This document shows, piece by piece, positions 1 to 7,555 of a DNA stretch of 35,635 bases (its first letter is position 1; the number at the start of each line of letters is the position of its first letter). The position numbers and the translations under genes are program-made. The notes beneath the pieces are model-generated. The model did not search any database. It saw only the letters and a list, made by a program, of their open reading frames with translations, and was not told where the DNA came from. Origin of the DNA: an uncultured Dorea sp. (GTDB lineage: Bacteria; Bacillota; Clostridia; Lachnospirales; Lachnospiraceae); NCBI GenBank assembly GCA_910577685.1, contig CAJTOH010000039.1:1-35635 (forward strand). The letters run 5' to 3'.

Positions 1-67
1 ATTTGAGCCTGTTTTTTGCAGCTCAGTTTTTCATAAATTACTTGACACTACCTAAGTTAATAGTGTT

Positions 68-601
68 TTATTTTTTTACATCCTTAACATCCATCTCATA
101 ATTTTCGAAAATTGCTTTGTCTAATGCTTCTGCTTCTTCTTCTGCCAACTCCACATAGCTCTCGCCCTTAATAATTTCTTTTATATAAGTATAACATCCT
201 TCTCTGCTGTGCATGGCGTTCAAAATCCACCCATTATTATTCCGGTCCAAAAGAGCCACTGCAAAACTAAGTTTTCCTCCCATTTCATTAAATGCGTCGT
301 ATTTCACAATACCTGTTTTCTGGAATCCCTTTTCATTCTTTTTAAATAAATCTTTTATATCTGAACGATTCTGCTTCGTTATCTTAAGGATAGAATCTAC
401 TTCTCCAAATTTTTCTTTCAGGCTCTCTTCAAGAGTTTTCCCATTTCTTCCTTTCATAAACGTATTATAACTACTTTGTAATTTATTATATTTTACGGTA
501 AGGTTTACATACAAAACAAACAACACGACAATCAAAATCAGCAGGAATATAAGTATGAATGCCGGGTCTATTCCCAATGTGACCAGTATCTTACTCTCCA
601 T
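68..601 (-). CDS. DUF4446 family membrane protein
   Basis: A 177-residue protein with one hydrophobic segment near the N-terminus (about residues 14-33, rich in I/L/V/F), then a charged, probably coiled-coil stretch (about 35-90) and a compact C-terminal domain containing GGKLSFAVALLD and GWILNAMHSREGC. These are the hallmarks of the DUF4446 family, which is commonly encoded just downstream of parB in Clostridia. No enzymatic motif is visible and the function is unknown. The gene follows parB by three bases on the same strand, so it is almost certainly the last gene of a parA-parB-DUF4446 operon. A single N-terminal membrane anchor with a cytoplasmic domain is the likely topology. Family assignment is from recognition of sequence pattern and context; a link to chromosome segregation is inference. 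Confidence 0.85.
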   Translation of the reverse strand: MESKILVTLGIDPAFILIFLLILIVVLFVLYVNLTVKYNKLQSSYNTFMKGRNGKTLEESLKEKFGEVDSILKITKQNRSDIKDLFKKNEKGFQKTGIVKYDAFNEMGGKLSFAVALLDRNNNGWILNAMHSREGCYTYIKEIIKGESYVELAEEEAEALDKAIFENYEMDVKDVKK

Positions 602-604
602 ATA

Positions 605-1522
605 TTATTCTTCTTCCCTTCGTATACTCATTATCATATCGAACATTCGTTCCAACTCTTTATCTGAATAATATTCTATTTCAATCTTCCCTTTTCCATT
701 TCCTTTCGATGAAATATTAACTTTGGTTCCCATTATTTCTTTCATCTTATCTTCAATATCTTTGTAGACAAATGGATTTTCAATTGTTTTCTTCTCTTTT
801 GGTTTCTTGGGATTCTTGATATCTTTAATTAACTTTTCAGTTTCCCTTACACTCAGTTTTTCATCAAATATCTTATTAGCAAGTATGTATTGTTGTTCTT
901 TATTATCAATTGCAAGTAATGCCCTTGCATGGCCTGTCGTTATCATATCGTCTATAATCATCTGTTGAACTTTTTCATTCAATTTCAATAGACGCATAGA
1001 ATTCGTTACTGCAGTCCTGCTTTTTGAAACTCTCTCTGCTACTTCATCCTGCTTCAGATTAAATTCTTCCAAAAGCCTTTTAAATGCCATTGCTTCTTCA
1101 ATTGGATTAAGATTCTCCCTCTGTATATTCTCAATCAATCCAATCTCAATAATTTCTTGTTCTGAATATTCCTTAATAATTACAGGCACTTCTTTGATCC
1201 CGGCAATCTTGGCTGCCCTCCATCTTCTCTCGCCTGCTATAATCTCATAATAATCATTTCTTTTCCTCACCAGCAACGGCTGTAATATACCGAATTGCTT
1301 AATGGAATCAGCCAGCTCTAATAGACCATCTTCTTCAAATTTCTTTCGCGGTTGTTCTCTATTGGGTTCTACCAGATTGATCTTCATCATCTGTTCACCT
1401 GAATTCGGTTCTGATTCCGGTTCATTTTTTGATGTTACTTCCGGTTCAGCAGACTTTGTTCCCCTATTGTCGGGGATCAGGCTGTCCAGCCCTTTTCCCA
1501 GTCCTTTTTTCTTTACCGCCAT
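605..1522 (-). CDS. parB: ParB/Spo0J chromosome-partitioning protein
   Basis: A 305-residue ParB. It binds parS sites, spreads along DNA as a CTP-dependent clamp, and works with ParA to segregate or orient origins. Visible landmarks are the N-terminal GLGKGLDSLIP segment (ParA-contacting region), the ParB-N domain with the CTP-binding signature GERRWRAAK at about residues 97-105, the ENIQRENLNPIEEA arginine-rich box, a helix-turn-helix (KQDEVAERVSKSRTAVTN), and a C-terminal dimerisation domain. A linker rich in E/S/N/P separates the N-terminal tail from the ParB-N domain. The ATG is preceded by a GGGGAGG ribosome-binding site. It starts 13 bp after the parA stop. Three matching parS palindromes lie upstream of parA (2402, 2912, 4025), so its own targets are local. 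A Noc paralogue is the alternative, but direct coupling to parA makes ParB far more likely. Confidence 0.96.
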   Translation of the reverse strand: MAVKKKGLGKGLDSLIPDNRGTKSAEPEVTSKNEPESEPNSGEQMMKINLVEPNREQPRKKFEEDGLLELADSIKQFGILQPLLVRKRNDYYEIIAGERRWRAAKIAGIKEVPVIIKEYSEQEIIEIGLIENIQRENLNPIEEAMAFKRLLEEFNLKQDEVAERVSKSRTAVTNSMRLLKLNEKVQQMIIDDMITTGHARALLAIDNKEQQYILANKIFDEKLSVRETEKLIKDIKNPKKPKEKKTIENPFVYKDIEDKMKEIMGTKVNISSKGNGKGKIEIEYYSDKELERMFDMIMSIRREEE

Positions 1523-1535
1523 CTATATCCTCCCC

Positions 1536-2300
1536 TTATGATTCTTTGCTTATCACTTCTTCTGCAAGCCTCATATAACTTTCTGCTCCTGCTGACCTTG
1601 GGTCATATTGATTGATCGGCGTCCCAAAACTCGGAGCCTCTGCAAGCCTTATATTTCTCGGTATAATCGTCTTATAAATATTCTGTTCAAGATTATCTTT
1701 TACATTTTCCACTACCTGCAATGACAAGTTTGTCCTTGCATCATACATGGTAAATACGACTCCCTCTATCTCTAATACCGGATTCAACCTGCTTTTCACC
1801 AATTCAACAGTATGTATCAACTGGCTCAATCCTTCCAGAGCGTAATATTCACATTGAATCGGAACCAATACAGAGTCTGCCGTCGTCATAGCATTCACAG
1901 TGAGCAGGCTCAATGACGGAGGACAATCAATAATTATATAATCATAATCATCCCTTATCTTTTGAATAGAATTTTTAACTACAAATTCTTTATTTTCCAC
2001 ATCAATCATTTCAATTTCAACTGCTGATAAATCGACATTTGAAGGTAGTATGTCCAGATTTTCAATGGTATCTTTATGGATTACTTCTTCTACGTCAGCT
2101 TCTCCGATAATCATATCATAGATTGTCCCATCTATTGAACCTTTATCTAAACCGAGTCCACTCGACATATTTCCTTGTGGATCCATATCAATAGCAAGAA
2201 CTTTTCGACCCTTTTCAGCAAGAGAAGCCGACAGATTAATAGCAGTTGTTGTTTTGCCAACACCACCCTTTTGGTTAGCAATAGCTATAATTCTTCCCAT
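1536..2300 (-). CDS. parA: ParA/Soj partitioning ATPase
   Basis: A 254-residue MinD/ParA-family ATPase that dimerises on nucleoid DNA with ATP. ParB stimulates its hydrolysis, and in Firmicutes it also influences DnaA. The deviant Walker A KGGVGKTT is at residues 11-18, the switch region includes DMDPQGN near residue 40, and the Walker B-type segment DYIIIDCPPSLS is near residue 120. Length and start (MGRIIAIANQKGG) are typical for Soj proteins. The ribosome-binding site AAAGGTG precedes the ATG by about 8 bases. It heads the parA-parB-DUF4446 transcription unit; upstream lies the 1.8-kb gene-free parS zone. It is transcribed away from oriC, as expected for the left replichore. Confidence 0.96.
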   Translation of the reverse strand: MGRIIAIANQKGGVGKTTTAINLSASLAEKGRKVLAIDMDPQGNMSSGLGLDKGSIDGTIYDMIIGEADVEEVIHKDTIENLDILPSNVDLSAVEIEMIDVENKEFVVKNSIQKIRDDYDYIIIDCPPSLSLLTVNAMTTADSVLVPIQCEYYALEGLSQLIHTVELVKSRLNPVLEIEGVVFTMYDARTNLSLQVVENVKDNLEQNIYKTIIPRNIRLAEAPSFGTPINQYDPRSAGAESYMRLAEEVISKES

Positions 2301-2330
2301 CTATAATCACCTTTCTTTTTCATTGAAAAT

Positions 2331-2339
2331 AGTATAACA
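2331..2339 (-). promoter_or_regulatory. Probable parA promoter, extended -10
   Basis: Read on the minus strand this is TGTTATACT, an extended -10 (TG-N-TATACT) about 30 bp upstream of the parA ATG. No good -35 hexamer lies 17 bp further upstream, which suits an extended -10 promoter. Prediction from sequence only. Confidence 0.45.
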
Positions 2340-2401
2340 CTTTTCTTTCTACTTATCTAGCAAATGTTTTATTTATAATATATATTTTCTTTATTTTCCA
2401 A

Positions 2402-2417
2402 TGTTTCACGTGAAACA
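2402..2417. promoter_or_regulatory. parS site 1
   Basis: A perfect 16-bp palindrome TGTTTCACGTGAAACA, one base from the Bacillus subtilis parS consensus (TGTTCCACGTGAAACA). The symmetry extends one to two bases further on each side. It lies about 100 bp upstream of the parA start and is the presumed ParB-binding and CTP-clamp loading site. Confidence 0.95.
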
Positions 2418-2911
2418 TTATTTATTTTGTTGCTATTTTTCTATATAATAGGAGTATCAGAAATAATTTCCAGCTATAATATCTATTTCAGGTTGAAATT
2501 GTAGGTAGCAAAATTACTTATAATTCATTTTTAATACTTATTATTTCAATGTATCTACTTTCTATATTTTGATGTACTTATAATAAATTAGGGATTTAAA
2601 ATCATCATAGATATTACTTCTATAGATATTCGATGATATAATTTCACCTTTGATAATTAAGGCAATATTTACCTGCCATCTTTTTCAGATATACAATTTA
2701 AAAAAAGCAAACTACGACCTGTAAATAATAATGGTTACAAAAGGTTTTAACTTTTATCAATTTATATACTTTTAAACAAAACTCTATATCTTACCACAGA
2801 TTTTAAGGTGATAATAAAAACATTGTTTATTTCACATTTTTATTTTTCAAACAAAAACTAATAGAAATATTATTTGTAATACTATTTCATGACACTCTCT
2901 TTACGCAATAA

Positions 2912-2927
2912 TGTTTCACGTGAAACA
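2912..2927. promoter_or_regulatory. parS site 2
   Basis: An identical copy of the perfect 16-bp parS palindrome in the gene-free zone, 510 bp from site 1. Flanking A/T bases extend the symmetry to 20 bp. Confidence 0.95.
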
Positions 2928-3354
2928 TTTCCCCTCTTAATATAGACCTTATTCAACTAAACAATTAAAACAACTTGTCTATTTATAAAGAAAAAAACAA
3001 TTTATAATCAAAATCAGTATATTTCATTATTGACTTAAGTATATAAACACCCTATTACATTTCCCATTTTTACAAGCCGGATATATAATCATTAAGAGAA
3101 TAATAAACAAGTCCATTTTGTTATTAGCATTTTAACAGTCACTTATTACTTTTATTTGTATTGCTTCTCTATAAAAGTCCATTTTAATTTTCATCGAAAA
3201 GTAATTTCTTAGCCAAATAGATTTTTCAATAGATTATCGTAATAATTTCAATTACAGATGCACTCACATGATTTTCTAATAAATAACCACCTGTATGCTA
3301 TTAATCTTAACATTGTCATTTCACGCATAAAGTATTTTCCTCTAAGTATAAGGA

Positions 3355-3397
3355 ATTATTGTATAAAACAAATACTGCTTTTGTTTTGTACAATAAT
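3355..3397. repeat. 18-bp-arm inverted repeat
   Basis: Arms 3355-3372 and 3380-3397 are complementary at 17 of 18 positions, the exception being a G:U-compatible pair, around a 7-base loop (TACTGCT). There is no adjacent gene to terminate. It may be a cruciform-forming or protein-binding site, or the end of an unrecognised transcript. A/T richness raises the chance of a coincidental palindrome, but 17/18 is strong. Confidence 0.6.
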
Positions 3398-3786
3398 AAA
3401 AGCTTAATAGTAGTTATTATTTATACACCTGTAAATAAAAATCACCCATTAGCTTCAAACTTTTTTACTATCTAATCCAAATATATATAATACAATTTAA
3501 TACTCAAGTTGAATTCATAACTTATTATCAAAACCATGTTTTTTACATTTATTCTTTGCACTAATATACTTCAAATCTATAATGAAAGTATAATCTTGGC
3601 AACAAATTATTCTCTTTTTTACAATATTATTTTATATTTATATTCGTAAATTCGCATACAAATTATTATTACATGTATTTGCTTTTCTTTAAACAGATCT
3701 ATCATGTTTAATATTTATTCACTTAATAAATCGTGATAGCACTATTTTATTCTATTTTTGCATAACCTCTCGCCATATTTCAATTC

Positions 3787-4017
3787 CTCAACTGTAAAGA
3801 ATATCTGACACATCTAAACTTATTATCTCAGCCGTAAAGAATATCTGACACATCTAAACTCATTATCTCAGCTGTAAAGAATAACTAACACATCTCAACT
3901 CATTATTTCAACTGTAAAGAATATCTGATACATCTTAGTTCATTATCTCAACTGTAAAAACATCTAACAAATCTTAGTTCATTATCTCAACTCCAAGGAA
4001 TAACCGACAAATTCTTT
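3787..4017. repeat. 40-bp tandem repeat array, about 5.8 copies
   Basis: Head-to-tail units begin at 3787, 3827, 3867, 3907, 3947 (39 bp) and 3986 (partial and diverged). Each starts with a CTCAACTGTAAAGAAT-like segment, continues with a CTGACACATCT-like segment and ends in CATTAT. Units 1-3 differ at only a few positions; units 4-6 drift more, so decay is polarised toward the hydrolase side. There are no unique spacers, so this is not a CRISPR. The array ends about 8 bp before parS site 3. Function unknown. Confidence 0.85.
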
Positions 4018-4024
4018 CAAAAAA

Positions 4025-4040
4025 TGTTTCACGTGAAACA
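4025..4040. promoter_or_regulatory. parS site 3
   Basis: A third identical 16-bp parS palindrome; local symmetry extends to 22 bp. It lies between the 40-bp tandem array and the hydrolase gene start, within about 75 bp of that start. ParB bound here could affect hydrolase transcription (inference). Confidence 0.95.
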
Positions 4041-4111
4041 TTTACTTAACTACAATTCTATAGTATAATAAATAAAAATAAATTATATACTTATATGAAA
4101 GGAGTGTACAC

Positions 4112-5071
4112 ATGAATTGGAAAAAGAAATTTATTAGTATTATAACATTGACAAGTTTTACTACACTTATAATTCATATAATCAATAAATTAATTTGCTT
4201 TTCCGCTACAATGGACAACCTATTAGCCAACAACTCAGGTTCTTACTACAACTGGAAATTTGGCAAGATTTATTACAAAAAAGTAGGTACAGGTCATCCC
4301 CTCCTATTAATTCATAATTTAGACACTTACAGTTCCGGCCATGAATGGAATAAAGTCTTGAAGGAACTTTCTAAAACAAATACCGTATACCGTATTGATC
4401 TCTTAGGATGCGGAAGATCTGATAAACCAAACATTACATATACTAATTATCTTTATGTACAATTAATTAATGATTTTATCAAACAAGTAATCGGAGAAGA
4501 AACTGATATCCTTGCGACTGGTGAATCAGGGGCGTTTGCGATCGCAGCATGTCACAACAATAATTCAATCATTCGCAAATTAATACTTGTCAATCCTCCT
4601 GAAATTGAAAAACTGGCGAAGATTCCTGATAAACGCAGCAAAATATTTCTTAATGTATTACAACTTCCTGTCATTGGCACTTTCATATACAATTTACTCA
4701 CAGGAAGAGAATATACAAATAATCTATTCTCCGAATATTATTTTTATAATTCTGATTTACTTGACCATGATCTAATCACTACTTATTACGAAACTGCTCA
4801 CATGGAATCAGGATCCAAATATTTATTAGCAAGTATCTGCAGTCATTACACTACGATCAATTTGACACACTGCTTAAAATCAATGACAAACAGTATCTAT
4901 TTTATCGTTGGCAGTGAAAAAGAAGGTAACATCGAAAGTACAGATCTATACCGTAACATTTTGCCATCAATAGAAATGGAAATAATAAAGGAAACAAGAC
5001 AGCTTCCTCAATTAGAAAAACCACAAGAATTTATAGATAAAGTAACAATTTTTTTAGAAGACGAATTTTAA
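4112..5071 (+). CDS. Membrane-anchored alpha/beta-hydrolase-like protein, catalytic His apparently missing
   Basis: A 319-residue protein with a basic N-terminus, a hydrophobic segment at about residues 8-30 (signal anchor), and an alpha/beta-hydrolase fold. Visible elements are a PLLLIHN strand-loop (oxyanion position, residues 63-69; usual HG is HN), the RIDLLGCGRSDKP block (94-106), and the nucleophile elbow GESGA with Ser139. In the C-terminal block, where the family normally has GHLPHLEKPEEF, this protein has RQLPQLEKPQEF (296-307): the catalytic His position is Gln297 and the glycine is Arg. It may be a pseudo-enzyme or use another base. A good GAAAGGAG site precedes the ATG. It is the only plus-strand gene left of oriC, lies head-on to replication, and is AT-rich like its surroundings. 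Substrate unknown. Confidence 0.8.
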   Translation: MNWKKKFISIITLTSFTTLIIHIINKLICFSATMDNLLANNSGSYYNWKFGKIYYKKVGTGHPLLLIHNLDTYSSGHEWNKVLKELSKTNTVYRIDLLGCGRSDKPNITYTNYLYVQLINDFIKQVIGEETDILATGESGAFAIAACHNNNSIIRKLILVNPPEIEKLAKIPDKRSKIFLNVLQLPVIGTFIYNLLTGREYTNNLFSEYYFYNSDLLDHDLITTYYETAHMESGSKYLLASICSHYTTINLTHCLKSMTNSIYFIVGSEKEGNIESTDLYRNILPSIEMEIIKETRQLPQLEKPQEFIDKVTIFLEDEF

Positions 5072-5078
5072 AATAAAC

Positions 5079-5114
5079 GGGCGTCGAAAAATAAAATATT
5101 ATTTTTCGACGCCC
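5079..5114. terminator. Two-way intrinsic terminator between hydrolase gene and rsmG
   Basis: Perfect 16-bp arms (5079-5094 and 5099-5114), GGGCGTCG followed by A-rich sequence and its complement TTTTTCGACGCCC. A and T tracts lie inside the stem, so it can act for both convergent genes, the plus-strand hydrolase gene (stop 5071) and rsmG (stop 5119). Confidence 0.9.
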
Positions 5115-5118
5115 TGCT

Positions 5119-5832
5119 TTATCTTATAGGTTCCTTTGCAGGAATTCCAGATTTACGAGGATATTTACCGCTTGTATTTTTTTCTTTTTTGATTTTTACA
5201 AAGGATCTTCTAATATCTGTTCCAGGAAGCTGAAATTTTATTACTTCTTCTACTCTTCCACCTAACACCTGTACTGCCTTTTTTGATACGTCGACTTCTT
5301 CATCAATATCACCGGATTTATATGACACAAATACTCCTTCTTTCCTTACATAAGGAAGGCAATACTCCGATAATGTTGCAAGATTAGCAACAGCTCTGGA
5401 TACACACAAATCAAATTGTTCTCTATAATCTTCTTTTCTTCCAAAATCTTCCGCTCTTCCATGAATCGTATAAATAGTCTCTAATCCCAAATCATGAATT
5501 ACCTCATTTAAAAATTTTAATCTCTTATTCAAAGAATCTAATAATACAACTTCAAGATGCGGATAAACAATCTTTAATGGAATTCCCGGAAAACCGGCTC
5601 CTGTTCCTACATCAATAATTTTGTTTACACTTTTCAAATCAATAGTTTTTACAATAGATAAACTATCCACAAAATGCTTTTCCACAATTTCCTTATATTC
5701 CGTTATACCTGTAAGATTCATAAATTTATTCCACTCAACTAACATTTCATAAAATCTATAAAACTGCTTTACCTGCCCGTCATCTAATTCAACATGAATC
5801 TCCTGCATCTTTTCTATTAAAAAATTATCCAT
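5119..5832 (-). CDS. rsmG: 16S rRNA (guanine-N7) methyltransferase RsmG
   Basis: A 237-residue SAM-dependent methyltransferase (GidB family) that methylates N7 of G527 (E. coli numbering) in 16S rRNA. Motif I, IIDVGTGAGFPGIPL, is in the N-terminal third, preceded by FVDSLSIV. CVSRAVANLATLSEYC and the C-terminal YPRKSGIPAKEPI are family-specific blocks. Length is normal (about 230-240). Its customary neighbour mnmG is 1.7 kb away instead of adjacent because of the gene-free stretch 5833-7555. The gene is clearly more A/T-rich than mnmG on the other side of the gap. No strong Shine-Dalgarno core is visible just upstream of the ATG (AAGAGGTTAAGA is the best candidate). Confidence 0.96.
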   Translation of the reverse strand: MDNFLIEKMQEIHVELDDGQVKQFYRFYEMLVEWNKFMNLTGITEYKEIVEKHFVDSLSIVKTIDLKSVNKIIDVGTGAGFPGIPLKIVYPHLEVVLLDSLNKRLKFLNEVIHDLGLETIYTIHGRAEDFGRKEDYREQFDLCVSRAVANLATLSEYCLPYVRKEGVFVSYKSGDIDEEVDVSKKAVQVLGGRVEEVIKFQLPGTDIRRSFVKIKKEKNTSGKYPRKSGIPAKEPIR

Positions 5833-6039
5833 TCTTAACCTCTTATAAAAATATTAACATCTTTTCATTACATCATCTATAAATTTAACTACCTTCTATT
5901 TAAATACATATATATTTATACATCTATTTGATATCTTCGAGAACTAATATCATAAGTTAGTAACTATATCTTATATCTAAATAAAAATCTTTGACCTCAT
6001 GCATCTACACCAAAATTAATCTTTTATATCATTGACATC

Positions 6040-6270
6040 CATAAGATTATTCTTCATATCATATTCTCTATCCAATAACTTTTTTAACATTTTCTTTTAT
6101 TTCATCCTCTTTTGTATCACTCTTATATATATTAATTTCATATCATTTTCTCTCATATTATTCTCCTTCGTATCACTCTCTTATATATATTCATTTCATA
6201 TCATTCTCTTATATATTATTTTCTTAATATTATATCTATATATCATTTTCTTTTATATTATTAACTTTCA
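6040..6270. repeat. Degenerate pyrimidine-rich repeats
   Basis: Interspersed copies of TTCATATCATT and CTCTTATATATT variants recur every 20-40 bp. They are too irregular for a clean unit length. Probably replication slippage in unselected DNA; no coding or regulatory role is visible. Confidence 0.5.
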
Positions 6271-6410
6271 TAACATCATCGATAATTTCACCCCTGCACA
6301 CTTAAAATCGTTTTGCACTTAAAAAAATCTGATATTTGCAAATATTATAAATATCTATTTTCCTTTTTTATTTGACCAACCAAAATCTCCGTCGTAAACT
6401 TGACCAAGAC

Positions 6411-6472
6411 TAGTGTAGTGTACCGACACATTTACATTTGTCTGAAAGTAAATGTGTCAGCACACTATACTA
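6411..6472. repeat. 25-bp-arm inverted repeat (large hairpin)
   Basis: Arms 6411-6435 and 6448-6472 are complementary at 22 of 25 positions; all three exceptions are transition differences that would pair as G:U in RNA on one strand. The loop is 12 bases (6436-6447). The arms contain GACACATTTAC, are markedly richer in G/C than their surroundings, and stand out from them. No gene abuts it. Candidates are a structured RNA or terminator, the inverted-repeat remnant of a small mobile element, or a protein-binding site. Confidence 0.75.
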
Positions 6473-6589
6473 AAACTGACTAACCCCATCCTTAATGAAA
6501 TTTGTATATGTAAAATACCACGTCTCAACTAAAAACATATTTTTTTTAATATCCTATCTACACGCCGCACTACCTTTCAAAATACCCTC

Positions 6590-6800
6590 TCTCTTAACAT
6601 TATCCTTCACTACACTATCCTTTTAAAATTATCTTTCACTACACTATCCTTCATAACATCATTATCCTTCATAACGTTATCTTTCTACCACTATCTTTCT
6701 CAATATTATCTTTCACAACCTAATCTTTCTAACACTAGCCTTCTCAGTATTATCTTTCACAGCCTTATCTTTCCAACACTAGCTTTCATAACATTATCTT
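6590..6800. repeat. Degenerate ACATTATCTTTC-type repeats
   Basis: Roughly a dozen variants of TATCTTTC(A/T)(A/C)NAC and ACACTA(G/T)C spaced about 14-25 bp apart, with almost no G on the plus strand. A decayed tandem array; function unknown. Confidence 0.5.
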
Positions 6801-7224
6801 ATATATTATTCTCTAATATCCATTATTCCTTATAACATTAACAATAATATCAACTTTATATACCCTAAAAAAATTTTCTAATTTTCATAATCTATTATAT
6901 ACTACCATATTACCCTCTATTTCATTAACTTATATTTCCCAAGAATAATTCGAAAGATCTTCAACAAATAAATTATAGTAATTATTTTTTAATTGTGCAT
7001 TTCAATAATATATTTTACAGATCAAATTAAAACTAAACTATCAATCAATTTTCCACAATTAAAACAATTTTAACTTGAAATACCTTCTAACCTGAATATC
7101 ATATCATCAACTTTTACAAAACAACTAATATCTCTGAAACGTGATAAAAATAAAACAGCTGACAAATACTAGCCTGACACTAACTTTTTATTAGTATTAT
7201 ATGTACATAATTCAACCACAATAT

Positions 7225-7350
7225 TTATTTAATACATTAAAGCATTAGCGTATTAATACACTAATATGTTAAAATACTAATATACCAATGTATTAATATA
7301 TTAACACATTAATACATCAACACATCAACATACTAATACATTGATCTTTA
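7225..7350. repeat. Short ATTAATACA/AACACATC-type repeats
   Basis: Consecutive 8-10-bp variants (AATACATTA, AACACATTA, AATACATCA, ACACATCAA, ATACTAATA). They look like a slippage-generated low-complexity array in the gene-free stretch. Confidence 0.55.
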
Positions 7351-7555
7351 CAACACATTAACACTATAAACTATAAAACTTTATACCTTCAACAAATTAT
7401 TAATACAGAAAATTAATTTTTTACATTTTAATATTTTAATCCAAATAACTTTTTATGCCTCTCATCTGTACAAAGGAAACAAACATATATTCTCATTCTA
7501 TAATATTAGTTCTCATCCAACTACACACATCACTATAAAATCCTAAAAAATCTCT

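Larger units (their letters stand above)
2301..4111. other. Gene-free AT-rich parS zone
   Basis: About 1.8 kb without any plausible coding sequence between divergently read parA and the plus-strand hydrolase. It is extremely A/T-rich with stop codons throughout. It contains three parS palindromes, an 18-bp-arm hairpin (3355-3397), and a 40-bp tandem array (3787-about 4017). Apart from these I see no RNA gene, insertion-sequence end or transposase remnant. The structure suggests a ParB-loading and partition-complex landing zone, though that role is inferred from the parS sites and not from the rest of the sequence. Confidence 0.75.
5833..7555. other. Gene-free AT-rich, G-poor stretch between rsmG and mnmG
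   Basis: About 1.7 kb with no believable coding sequence. The plus strand is strongly depleted of G. Simple-sequence blocks dominate: pyrimidine-rich TATCATTCTCTTATATATT-like repeats (about 6040-6270), ACATTATCTTTC-like repeats (about 6590-6800), and ATTAATACA/ACACATCA-like repeats (about 7225-7350). A strong hairpin lies at 6411-6472. No RNA gene, parS site or mobile-element end was recognised. An open frame at 6032-6322 encodes only low-complexity I/F/L/Y residues and is not credible. Confidence 0.7.

Noticed and set aside
3787..4017. CRISPR array
   Set aside because: Repeats are contiguous 40-bp tandem units without unique spacers, and no cas genes are nearby.
6032..6322. 96-codon open frame on the plus strand
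   Set aside because: Encodes almost only I, F, L, Y and S, in low-complexity A/T-rich repeat DNA without a ribosome-binding site; a by-product of composition.
6411..6472. Insertion-sequence terminal inverted repeats
   Set aside because: Arms are only 12 bases apart with no transposase or target duplication; kept as a hairpin only.
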